DNA of 64,000 nucleotides from contig NC_026505.1 of NCBI RefSeq assembly GCF_000182925.2, forward strand, positions 1,426,001-1,490,000. Direction: 5' to 3'. Both the position numbers and the translations under genes were made by a program. The first letter of the stretch is position 1, and every line of letters begins with the position of its first letter. The DNA is from Neurospora crassa OR74A (lineage: Eukaryota > Ascomycota > Sordariomycetes > Sordariales > Sordariaceae). This document shows, in pieces, positions 12,338 through 22,047 of this stretch. The notes below the pieces were generated by a model. It was not told the origin of the DNA, ran no database searches, and was given only the letters and a program-made list of their open reading frames with translations.

Positions 12338-12711
12338 CATCTTGCATATACGATCCATTGGACCTGTGTCTTTGGTCCAGAGCTTGCTCGGACGAAGGAG
12401 CGTTCTTTGTTCGGCATCAACAAACGCCTCTCGACGACAGCCGAATGTAAAACATGAACGCCATGGCTACGCCATCCCCAGACGCCGCTCCCGCGAAGAA
12501 GAAAAAAGAAACTCCCCACGTTTTGCAGCCGGCAATTTCCATGAGATCGCAGGGCGCCCATGTCGTTGCTTGAAGTACAGTACAAATTTTGGTGGTTTAC
12601 ATGATCTTCCCTTCCTTGCGAGCGGCAGTTGCCGTCTTGACATCTTCCTTTGATCACAGAAGTACCCCATATGAGCAAAAAAAGCAAGATGATCCTCCAA
12701 CTCCATTTCAT
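12304..12711 (-). CDS. Candidate small secreted Cys-containing protein
   Basis: A 135-residue intronless frame starts at an ATG (12711) and opens with MKWSWRIILLFLLIWGTSV, which looks like a signal peptide. A region with scattered cysteines follows. It lies 152 bp beyond the permease stop codon on the same strand and overlaps the weak plus-strand candidate. The distal half has unremarkable composition. No homology is recognised, and chance is a real possibility. Confidence 0.18.
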   Translation of the reverse strand: MKWSWRIILLFLLIWGTSVIKGRCQDGNCRSQGREDHVNHQNLYCTSSNDMGALRSHGNCRLQNVGSFFFLLRGSGVWGWRSHGVHVLHSAVVERRLLMPNKERSFVRASSGPKTQVQWIVYARCQAVCDVIPWS

Positions 12712-12862
12712 GCGTCATATGCCAAATCCCCCAGACGCTTTCACAGCCAAGTGGTACTCCTCCATCATCCCTGAAGAAACATGATCAGTACATCTCTCTC
12801 TGACCTTCGAGTGATTGTCAGCTGTAAGAAGACGTAATTCCCTGCTGCTCAACTGAAAATCA

Positions 12863-15160
12863 TCACTCAGCTGTGCGTGAGTGCTTATCGTCCATTGTTG
12901 ACGCAGAAGCCACCGCAGATCTGGGGTGGGAAGTGCGTCGTTCCATCATCTCAAACTCCTGCACAGCAACTTCTTCGGTTACCTGGTCACGGTTCGTTTG
13001 TAGCTTGGCCATGATATACTTGTAGGCTCGATAAATCCATGGCTTCCGACCAACCGGATTGATGGTCCAGTATTGCTTGAGATGGTAATCATGGGGCTCG
13101 ACTCCGGTAAGGGTTGAGATAATCCAGATCAAGCCGTTTACGATAATGTATGTGAAAAGACCCCTTTCGAGAGCGTGTCAGCTTTGTCAACGGGCGTTCA
13201 TGAGGTTCAGGGGACTCACGCAATGAGGCCATATGCGACACTGTAACTGAAAGGGATAAACATGATCGTGACAAAGGAGGGAATGGCATCTCCAGCATAA
13301 TTCCAGTTGATACTGTAAATTTGCCGCACCATCAGGAAACCGATCTACCCCATTCCCGTCAGTTAGAACAAAATATCAAGGGGAAAGAACGTGTTCTCAC
13401 CAGGATCAAGGCCGGTCCAGTCGCCCATGGCGGGATGCCGGAAAAGAAAGGCGCAAAGAACACCGCGGCCAGGAAGCATAATCCAGTCACAATCGCCGCT
13501 ATTCCAGTTCGGCCACCCGACTGGGCTCCGGCGCCACTTTCAACAAAAACCGTAACAGGAGATGATCCCAGAAGGGCTCCCATGGAGATACAGAAAGCGT
13601 TGGTGCAATATGCAATGGTGGAGCCGGGGAAGTCGGGGTCAGGTCCCTGGAGTCTGTAGGTGTATCTCGCCAGTCCCTGGAGCGTTGCGGTGCAGTCAAT
13701 CATGTCAACGTAGAGCATGGTTAGGAGAGCAACAACGAAGTTGCCCTGATGCGGACCAAAGTCAAATCGCAGCTGAGACATGTCAAATCCCGTCTTGCGC
13801 ACTCCGACCATGCTGGAGAAGTAATCCCACTTGTTCTGACCAACAGAATTATAAGGAAAGAAGGTCACGGATGTCGAGCGCCTTGATTGTGCGATGGTCA
13901 GTCTTGATCTTGCTTTGGTGGAGCTGGAGGCACCTACGGGATAGACATAAGAGTGACGAAGAGTACACCTATGCCGATGGAATATTTGTTATTGAAGCCC
14001 ATCAGAACCGTTGGTAAAATACCCCCTCCAAGGATGCCGAGCCATAACTATTGCTTGTCAGATTAACGAAGAAACTCGAGCGGTCAGGTCGCATTACCTT
14101 CGGGTCCGCAATGGCGCTCACACCAGAACATTGGCCCTGCTGGTCGGGATTGCTGCAATCAGCAAGCGAGATGGGCACAACGTCTCCACTGGTGATAAGA
14201 CCAAGTCCAGTGTTGTTCGCCAGGCCAGTCAGGGCAAGAAACAATCCAATACCACAGACGCCTGCGACTTTCATAGTGCTCGGAATGATTCTGACAAGCC
14301 AGTGACGAAGGCCGGTCAAGGAAAGGATGATGAAGATCCAGCCCTCGAGAAACACGGCTGTGAGAGCAGAACGCCAGGGTAGCAAGCCGCTTCCTCTGAT
14401 GCCGATGACCTGATACGCGAAGTAGGAGTTGAGGCCCATGCCAGGTCTGTTCTATTGTGAGCGATCTTGGACCATGTTATAGGACGTTGTTCACAACTTA
14501 CGCCACAGCCACAGGCATATTGGTCATCAAGCCAAACAGGATGCAAGACATGGCCGAAACGGCGGCAGTCACTGCGACCATGTCGCGCCGAAGTTCTGAG
14601 TATCCGTCAATACTACAAACTCGAGAGCATAGCAAATGCGGCTTCCTACTGACCTTCGATGCATGCTTGGTAATCCTGACCACAGTTGGGCCTGCCCTTA
14701 TCCTCCCCCCTGCAGCTACATTCATACCCCGATGAGGCGATCACAGCCGGCTATGATGTTCGAGTCGTCAGTCAAAGAGGTCTTTCTAACCTTGGACGAA
14801 AAGGCACGTACATTAGCAGCCAGAACGTATAGCATAGCGGAAAAGGTGATCAGTCCGGCGCGGATTTCGGTGCAGAAGTTCGCATCTCTGATCTCCTCAG
14901 CCTGAAGACGATCAGATAACCAGTCAGCTTATGTTCAGGAAACTGGAGAACAAACGTCGAGGGATACGAACATGGCCTGATCCACGCAGGCGAAAAAAGC
15001 GACCGACGTAGGTGCTGCTAACCTTGCGGTTGACAGAATCAACCCCGCCATTGATCGCTTCGGTCGCGTAGGCGAAGCCGCGGCGAAAAATAGAGCGGCG
15101 AGGGGTATCGGGGATCTCGTCTGGGTTGTCCGACAGGCGGACTCCGGTGGTGCCCACCAT
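12863..15160 (-). CDS. AzgA-family purine (hypoxanthine/adenine/guanine) permease
   Basis: Predicted 611-residue plasma-membrane purine:H+ symporter of the AzgA-like NCS2/NAT-related family. The Aspergillus AzgA member takes up hypoxanthine, adenine and guanine. Nine exons were joined by frame: 15160-14972, 14901-14812, 14750-14654, 14595-14502, 14446-14098, 14047-13938, 13881-13401, 13344-13220 and 13163-12863; every intron is 50-70 nt. Family landmarks are RFFRLRGSGH near the N-terminus, FCTEIRAGLITF, MPVAVAPGMGLNSYFAYQV, LVRIIPSTMKVAGVCGIGLF, LPTVLMGFNNKYSIGIGVLF, and VESGAGAQSGGRTGIAAIVT. The C-terminus KPWIYRAYKYIMAKL is cytosolic. The length is close to fungal AzgA proteins. The first donor (GTTCGT) is unusual but gives the family-consistent junction. 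Exact substrate range cannot be read from sequence. Confidence 0.92.
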
Positions 15161-16989
15161 TTGTCTGAGAGCGGTTTGGACTCTGCGGTCCACTGGACAG
15201 GTAGGGTTAGTCGCGGTTGTCTGAAGGGACTTTGACGAAGTATTGCAGTGCTTTGCAATACTCGCGGCGTCGCGCCGGTAGAGGAAAGAAGTATGGAGAT
15301 GGATAAAGTAAGTTGAAGGAGAGTGACGGTGACACTTGAGGCAGTATTGAACTGTGCCACCAAGGAGAAGATTTGGACGAAAAAAGGGAGGTTGCTTTAG
15401 TTGAGGGAAAGCGAAGAGGAGAATGAGTGGACTCGGCAACCTGACACGCCGTGAAAATTGCGGGTAGTAGGTTGGGAGACGCGTATTGTAAACCTTCTGG
15501 GGAAGGAGCAACTGCCCAGTACCGTGTGGGTACGTACTTCCCTTCTGCCTTTCCGACTTCGGAAAAGTAGGACAGTGAGTATCCGATATCTCTGGAGCCC
15601 AAGACTTCTTGCGCACATCAAGATAGGGGACTTGAAAGAAAAGAAATATCATACTTGTGAATGTCGTTGTCACTTGACAACAACCAGGGGATTTTGGGAA
15701 GTTCGGTGGCTTGTTGATCTGGGGATGAGTGTGAGGTGATGTATGCTGAGCAAAAGCTGGTCGAAAGATAGCAGTCGGGAGAACAATCGATTTGCTTACG
15801 AGAGATAGGTACCTAGTTGTAAGTGAAATGAACACGATCAACACAGCCAACCAGAAGGCGCCTCCCACAGATTGTTTTCTCTCAAGTCCAAAGATCCGGT
15901 TCTGGGACAACGATGTTTGTTGGGTATCTGCCAGTCCAGTGAAATAGATGGTACCACCACCTTGACACATCTTTATGCCTTTAATGATCCGTCAGGGGAG
16001 AAGTTGTTGTTATGATCCTGTGACAATTTTCATTTTGGGATCCGGGATTTTGTAAGGACTTACGCAATACGCCCCATCAAATGGATTTATTGAAGAAAGT
16101 GTCTTGGGTTATGTCCTTCACCTAACGAGAGTCAAAAATATCATGCATCAAGATCTCACAAGCTTGAAAATCGACTCGTCTTACCCTTGTCCCTGAGACG
16201 GAAAGTCAGTTATGTAGTGTGAGGTCGCAATCCGGCCGCTTGGGATATCGATGTCTTTGAATCCTCACCCACATGTCTCACAAACGACTGGCATACAGCC
16301 TCGCTTTGATTTTGAGGCTCAAAGCTCTCATGCATGTATACTTTCCGACATGGGCTTTCAGGCTTTTGGTCAAAAACGTTGTTCAAGGGCTATAAGTCCT
16401 GAGGATTCCGCTGGCTCCCTCTACAATCTAGACCAAAGCCCAGCTGTAACTTTAGCACATATGAATCTTCCAAAACATCATCAACTGCCACTCTGTGGTA
16501 TTCCTGAGCCACAAGGTCACAGCAAATTTGCCAAGGGTTCGTTACGCGATCGGTACAAGTGGCCTTCAGTTGTCTTTGAATAGCGTTACTTCGGCCGCTA
16601 CCATGAGGCACTGCGCATTCTGGCTTCCACTGGCCAGTTTTTGGATCGGTATTAGATGAGTGTAGGTTGAGGATCTCAACGGAGAGCCGGCGGAAAGGTT
16701 GATACGAGACATGCATATATCTCCTGTGTCAGCTACAAGGGTTGTTCATTGGTACTGGGTCACAAAGATTTTGATACCCAAACTCTGGACCAGTATGATG
16801 AATTATCAAGATGTGAGGGTCTTCAAGGTTGGCTTGATTCTTCGTCGAAGGGGCGAACGGCTTGGGCACATCCGAATGACGGAATTCGAATTCTCTGATG
16901 GACAAGATTTTGAGGTGGGAAGAAGAAGTAATGAGGTTCGTCGAAATTGGCGGGCTCAATACTACCGGGGACAGTGGTGCCCGGCAAGC

Positions 16990-17463
16990 TTAGCGACTTT
17001 TATAGATCCCCACGGAAGGAAGAAGAGATGTTGGCCAGGTGGACGCAGCCAAGGTTTCGACGTTGAGAATTGTTCGGTTTGTACAAGTACGTACCGTTAC
17101 TGTGGGGTTGCCGTCATGTACGGTAATCTGCACGCCATTCACTGCAACCTGCCTACTGCGGTAGAGGTACTTTTGGCACTCTGGTATGGGTGGGTTAGGT
17201 ATCTGCTTACATAACATCCGCCTGCCCAAACAAGTCGCCAACTTCCTCCAAGCAAGAAGCATGAAGTTAAACATTTCAGGAATTACAAGCGGAAGACTTG
17301 AGGTACCAGTTGCACGAGAAAAAGACGCTTTTTGTGAATACTTTTCTATCTTACCATACCGGTTGATGTAAGATTGTAGGAGGTCTTTTTCTGGTGTTGG
17401 ACCTCCCCCCGTCGTCTCAAACACACCGTACGGGAGGCGAAGGGGGGGGAGGGAACAAGACAT
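16990..17463 (-). CDS. Weak candidate reading frame, function unknown
   Basis: An ATG at 17463 opens a 157-codon minus-strand frame, and two more minus-strand frames follow downstream (16729-16959 and 16390-16716). Short stretches such as NPPIPECQKYLYRS and NPWQICCDLVAQEYH look protein-like, and GTACGT at about 17088 could be a donor. I could not join the frames into one convincing model and recognise no family. It may be a diverged gene, a relic, or chance. Confidence 0.12.
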   Translation of the reverse strand: MSCSLPPLRLPYGVFETTGGGPTPEKDLLQSYINRYGKIEKYSQKASFSRATGTSSLPLVIPEMFNFMLLAWRKLATCLGRRMLCKQIPNPPIPECQKYLYRSRQVAVNGVQITVHDGNPTVTVRTCTNRTILNVETLAASTWPTSLLPSVGIYKSR

Positions 17464-18439
17464 GTCTCACTCTTTTTGTGTTAATTCCGAGCGATGGCAT
17501 ACAATATTTCAGAGTTCGTGGATGTGTTGAGACAATCAGCTAACTGATGCTTGCTTGACCTTTAGCCCAAGTTGCTGCGACAAAGATGATGGGCCATTGC
17601 TGATCAACATCTCCAACCAAACTACCACTTGAGCAGAAGAATTAGAACCTGCCTTTGGAGCCTTGAATTCACGCGATGCCATCCAGTAAACGGCTCAAAA
17701 GCCTCATTCCAGGACAGGCGAGATGTACTAGTCTGGAGGTGCCGGGCCAAATTCATCAGACTCTTCGTCCTCCCGCCGGAGGTTTTTTTTTTTTTTTTTT
17801 TTTTTTTTGGGGTCAAAAAGATCAGATGAGCCGTTCCTTCCATCTTCTCCGGAAACATTGTTACGAAGACCGGTTTCCTCCTATCCGACGGGACCGAGCC
17901 AGAAAGGCATTCACCGCATCTAGAACACTTTGGCCGTTATCTTATTATTTTGCCCTAATTCTTTGCACAGTTCAGCGTTTCGAGAGGATCGTGACCTTCT
18001 CAAATCCTCTTTCAGACAGCCATGCACTTCATGCCACCGCCTTTTGATACTTGTCTGTCTGAACTGACATAACAAACACCCTTTTGTGATGTACTACAGA
18101 TCACTTGAAGTCCTCAGCCTTTCCCCCATGTGTTGGACTTGGTCGCGCATGTGAATATCATCCTTTCTTCTTCCTTCCGTAATACGAACCCGACACCTTC
18201 TCGGGAGCGTTTGCGCAAAGGACCTCATCTGATTTGGTTGCGCAGTTCCCTTTAGTCACATACCCCACTCTTACATCCGCCCAGTCGCGAACCTACGACT
18301 GCGAGCCTCAGAGACAGATCCTAAGATTTAGTCGAGCTTCACCGGGGAGTATTTCGCTCGCCACCCCATACAACAACCCAAAGAACGGCAGCGCCAGAAC
18401 ACAAGACCACAGCACCAAAGATTCCACAATACCACGTCG

Positions 18440-18478
18440 ATGGCGGGTACCATTTCCCGATTCCTGCAACACATTTGA
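18440..18478 (+). promoter_or_regulatory. Upstream ORF (12 codons) before the methyltransferase-like gene
   Basis: The ATG at 18440 opens a 12-codon frame (MAGTISRFLQHI) that stops at 18476-18478, 56 nt before the main ATG. If transcription starts upstream of it, it could reduce translation of the main frame. The transcript start is unknown. Confidence 0.35.
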
Positions 18479-18534
18479 GATTATTCCCACCTTGGAAGCC
18501 GTTAACTCACCCTCGCCTCACCTTGCGCTTCAGG

Positions 18535-20688
18535 ATGTTCGGAGTCGCCTGGGACGAGCAAACACAGCAGCGTCTTGCTGAAGAGACGCGCCTTGCTATA
18601 GAAGAACAGAAGATGAAGGAACTTGAACTTGGAAGCCAGGATGGCAGGAGTGTGATCGGATCGGCCATCACACGACGTTCCTCCTCCACAGCGGGCAAGT
18701 CTGGTCGCACGAGTCACTCAAAGGGTAGCGCTGTATCGAAGCTTAAGAGGGCCTTCCTAGGAGCACGTCTGTCCAACAAATCTGACGACAAGCCGCGACC
18801 AAGCTCCTACTACGCCCCCTCCTCGAGGCTGTCCTCCATCTTTGCCGAGAACAACTACATCATTTCTGGCAACTCTGACCAGTTGGTTATTCCTGATATC
18901 AACCACATCAACGAGAGTGGTGGGCTATCGAAAGTGCATACCGCGGAAGATCAACCGGCGGCGCCCGCACCGCCAAAGCAAATCCAAGAAAGCACCGCAC
19001 TAGAAGAATTGGAGGGCTTGAAAACGCCCCAATCCAAGCCGCCAACTTTCGTCATTCACACAGCTCCTTCAACGCCGGAGGATGCTGAAAACCATACTTC
19101 TACTGATGACCCGCCAACTACAACACTGATCCAGTGGCTGGACGAAGACTCGTATATAACGAGGACAACCACTGTCACATACGAGCCTCGAGGCGACGCT
19201 GACGTGAATGATCAGGTAATCAAAACCACCATTTCAGCCGATCCCTCGCCCTTTTCAACAACCAAGAGCTCAAAACTCCGACCTTCGCCCCCCATTGTAC
19301 GTCCTGCAGCACCAGCTGCGGATGATGCGGTTCCATCATTCTCGTCCCTTGTCGACAACTGGTTCACCGCTCTTCAGGGCCCCAGTAGAGCCGTCTTGCC
19401 GAGTCCTCCAAGCGCGAAGAATAATGACAAATCCGGCCCAAGCCGCGTCATCAGATCAGCCGAAGCTCACGATCCGACCTCAACCCAGGGCTTCCATCCA
19501 GTTTCCAAGGCCCCAAGTCTTCCCCTAAAGTCGCCCAAGCTCAGAGTAACCAACCCGGATGTCTGGAAACCACCCAATGATTGGGGATGTCAATCACCCA
19601 CGGAGTTATTTCCGAAGGCCATTGAGAAGCAGGACAAACTCGAAGTTATCAAGCACGACCAAAAGAACAAGGATGTAGCTAGAATGCAGAAGGACGTTGA
19701 ATTCATCGCCATTTCCAGCCCAAAAAAAGTTTTATCTCGCCTGACGCAAGGATTCGGCGAAACGTCCGACACCTCGCCACATCTTCAAGAGGAGCAAGAT
19801 GGGAAGCGCTTGATGCTTTCGGTACTCTACGACATGTGCGGATCTACTGCGACGGTGGTGGACACGGCGAGCCAACCGGATCAGAGCGTTCCCTGCGCCG
19901 CTGGACAAAAGATCCTCGCCTTGTTTGAGTCTGAAGGTAAGCCTCCTTTGATACTAAATGCTTGCTGTTCTCTGCTAACCGTCGCAGCAACTGCGTCTTA
20001 CCTAGCTGTGACTTTTTCGGAAGCCGCAATCACCCACCTCTCGCTCTCTCCGCTGCCCCATGAGCTATTCCCGAACGTACATCCTCTGTTTGCACCACCC
20101 AACAAGGCGTCCATCTCTTTCGCAGCCAACTCCTTCAACACAGTCTACTGCCTCTCACTGCCGTCACTGGTACCGGCCCATGAGATCCTCGAAGTTCTCA
20201 AGCAAATCCATCGCTGCCTCGCTCCCAACGGCATTTTGCAGCTAGTGCTGCTTGATCCCTTCCCAGTGGCAAGGAGACTCGGACCTCGGACAAGAAAGTG
20301 GTTCGAGAAGCACATCCTTTCCAATCTGCAGTCGCAGTCTCGCTGTGTCAGACCAAGTGCGATCTTCCCCGGGTTCTTGGAGGAGGCGCAATTCCGTGTC
20401 CGTGAGGAACCAAGCACCAAGATAAAGTTCTTGGCTATACCCCCGGATCCTACAGATATGTTCATTGAGGGTCAGCAGCGCATTCAGGAAGAGCTCCGAA
20501 GCGTCGTGGGCAGAATGCTTTGGCAGGAAGTCTGGGGCAAGATGGTGACTGGTGACGATAACTGGTGGGACGATCCCGAGTGCGTTGAGGAGTGTTCCAG
20601 GCTTGGGACCTTCTTTGAGTTCAGTCGTATTGAGGCTGTCAAAGTCACCGATGCTGAGGTTCTAGGAGGCTTCAGCGTCGGCTGCTGA
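18535..20688 (+). CDS. Methyltransferase-like protein with long disordered N-terminus
   Basis: About 700 residues when the 51-nt intron 19937-19987 (GTAAGC donor, CTGCTAACC branch, CGCAG acceptor) is removed. Both exons share one frame. The start is the ATG at 18535, giving MFGVAWDEQTQQRLAEE. Residues 1 to about 440 are Ser/Pro-rich and look disordered. The C-terminal 250 residues resemble a class I S-adenosylmethionine-dependent methyltransferase fold. Visible elements are AANSFNTVYCLSLPSLVPAH, then ILEVLKQIHRCLAPNGILQL (the post-motif strand and helix of such folds), then a Trp-rich segment GDDNWWDDPECVEECSR. I see no clear GxGxG SAM-binding loop, so catalytic activity is uncertain. It is convergent with the beta-galactosidase gene. 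No substrate can be proposed. Confidence 0.85.
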   Translation: MFGVAWDEQTQQRLAEETRLAIEEQKMKELELGSQDGRSVIGSAITRRSSSTAGKSGRTSHSKGSAVSKLKRAFLGARLSNKSDDKPRPSSYYAPSSRLSSIFAENNYIISGNSDQLVIPDINHINESGGLSKVHTAEDQPAAPAPPKQIQESTALEELEGLKTPQSKPPTFVIHTAPSTPEDAENHTSTDDPPTTTLIQWLDEDSYITRTTTVTYEPRGDADVNDQVIKTTISADPSPFSTTKSSKLRPSPPIVRPAAPAADDAVPSFSSLVDNWFTALQGPSRAVLPSPPSAKNNDKSGPSRVIRSAEAHDPTSTQGFHPVSKAPSLPLKSPKLRVTNPDVWKPPNDWGCQSPTELFPKAIEKQDKLEVIKHDQKNKDVARMQKDVEFIAISSPKKVLSRLTQGFGETSDTSPHLQEEQDGKRLMLSVLYDMCGSTATVVDTASQPDQSVPCAAGQKILALFESEGKPPLILNACCSLLTVAATASYLAVTFSEAAITHLSLSPLPHELFPNVHPLFAPPNKASISFAANSFNTVYCLSLPSLVPAHEILEVLKQIHRCLAPNGILQLVLLDPFPVARRLGPRTRKWFEKHILSNLQSQSRCVRPSAIFPGFLEEAQFRVREEPSTKIKFLAIPPDPTDMFIEGQQRIQEELRSVVGRMLWQEVWGKMVTGDDNWWDDPECVEECSRLGTFFEFSRIEAVKVTDAEVLGGFSVGC

Positions 20689-22047
20689 TGTTGAAGCACA
20701 TGCTCGAGGTCGCAACTCGATTGATCTGACACATTCAGCTTGAGGGCTATATGGTAGTTACCTGGGAACATTGAGACTTGTTTTGCCAGTTCATTATTTG
20801 TTGTTCTGGGGACTTTGGGACCAGTGTCTTCTCTTTTTCATGTTGACCGTACGCTTGCTTCAATCTTGCTTTTGCAAATGTCTTGATACCATGGTAAGCA
20901 ATGTCGGTTATGGAAAGGTGTTCAGGATCGGTGTATCAGCTGATAAATATGAGAGAGAAAGAACGTACAGATGGAACTTGTCACTTGCTATGGAAACATA
21001 CCGGATACAAGATTGTTGTATCTTTTCGATGTTTCAACAAGGCTTCATGTCAACATATTGTTGGAGGATCCTGTGTAGCAAATGTCCATAGTCAGATCAG
21101 GTTCAGTCTTGTACATCCTCGGACATTGATTTTCCTGATGTGCTTCTTCCATGTAAACAAAGCTTGACGTTAACAGATGCTGCTGGCCTTAACAAAGCCA
21201 GCGTGGACACTCCACGACCGATACTCGCCAGCAGTCATCAGCTTCTTGATATTATTCCCAATCAATCCAGTACACAATCAGTTTTCCACATAAGAAGAAA
21301 CCAATCCCAGAAAAATGCTCTCAGGATCTTGAATAGCTTTCCAAGAAATCACACCTCCTAACTGAGCTAGCCCAGACCAACAACGCAGGCAAGTAGTATA
21401 ACCCTAACCCTTGGACAGCACGAAATTGATTCTTGGGTGGTCGGTCCATGGTCCATGGTTCATAAACCCAAAATCCATTCGCTTCTCAACGGTTACAGCC
21501 CCCGGGACGCACTACGGTTTATACCTTCCCCCCCCCCCCCCCCCCCCCCTCTCCACTCCTTTATGTCCATCATGGTGCAGATGATCTGCTCAAGGAAAAA
21601 GGGAAAAGGGGTAGATGGGAGGATGGTTATAAGCCGCGAGTACGCCTCCGGACTGTAACTTTCTGATTTTCTTTTTTTTTTGTACGTCTGCTTGGATGAT
21701 GGATGCTAGGCAAAAGTGCCCTGTGGAGGAGTGGAGGAGTGGAACGATGCATGAGGCCTACTGCATGCAGTTTTGATGGCATGTTGGCCGAGGTGGTTGC
21801 ATGTTGCATGTTGTGGTGTGAATTGAGAAGATTCTGACCAACCAAAGGGCTGGGAAAAAGAGGGGGAGCAGCTGGATGGGGAATAGCGGGAATTTCGACG
21901 AGGTGTGAGTTCGAGTCTCGTTCGGGACGGAATTTTAGTCTTTTTTATTCTTTTTTGGGCTTGTAAAGGTGTCAACATATCAACATGTTCCTCAATTGTG
22001 TCCTGGTCAATTTCGATATTAACCACCAGCATCTACGGTGTAAAAAG
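20689..22047. other. Convergent intergenic region
   Basis: This is the shared 3' flank of the methyltransferase-like gene and the beta-galactosidase gene. It holds a run of about 22 C (21528-21549) and a short A/T tract near 21670. No gene or RNA is recognised. Confidence 0.65.

Larger units (their letters stand above)
9121..12862. other. Intergenic region: GPCR promoter and unassigned sequence
   Basis: This holds the promoter and leader of the GPCR gene and the 3' flank of the permease gene. No recognisable domain is encoded. Two weak candidate small genes are listed separately (12028-12337 on plus, 12304-12711 on minus). Pyrimidine-rich sequence at about 11640-11960 and a CCCCGTCA direct repeat near 11925-11970 resemble a fungal promoter or leader reading rightwards. 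Confidence 0.6.
15161..18534. other. Intergenic region: permease leader/promoter and methyltransferase-gene promoter
   Basis: The divergent promoters of the permease gene (leftward) and the methyltransferase-like gene (rightward) lie here. On the minus strand no ATG occurs between 15161 and 15615, consistent with a long permease leader. A 25-nt T run sits at about 17785. Weak minus-strand reading frames at 16390-17463 are noted separately. No other feature is recognised. Confidence 0.6.

Noticed and set aside
14924-15970. 348-codon minus-strand frame
   Set aside because: Only its end (15160-14972) is permease exon 1. The rest is upstream leader and promoter with no ATG and no protein-like features.
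21895-21935. tRNA-like T-arm (GAGTTCGAGTCTC)
   Set aside because: No matching acceptor stem, D-arm or anticodon stem could be found upstream.
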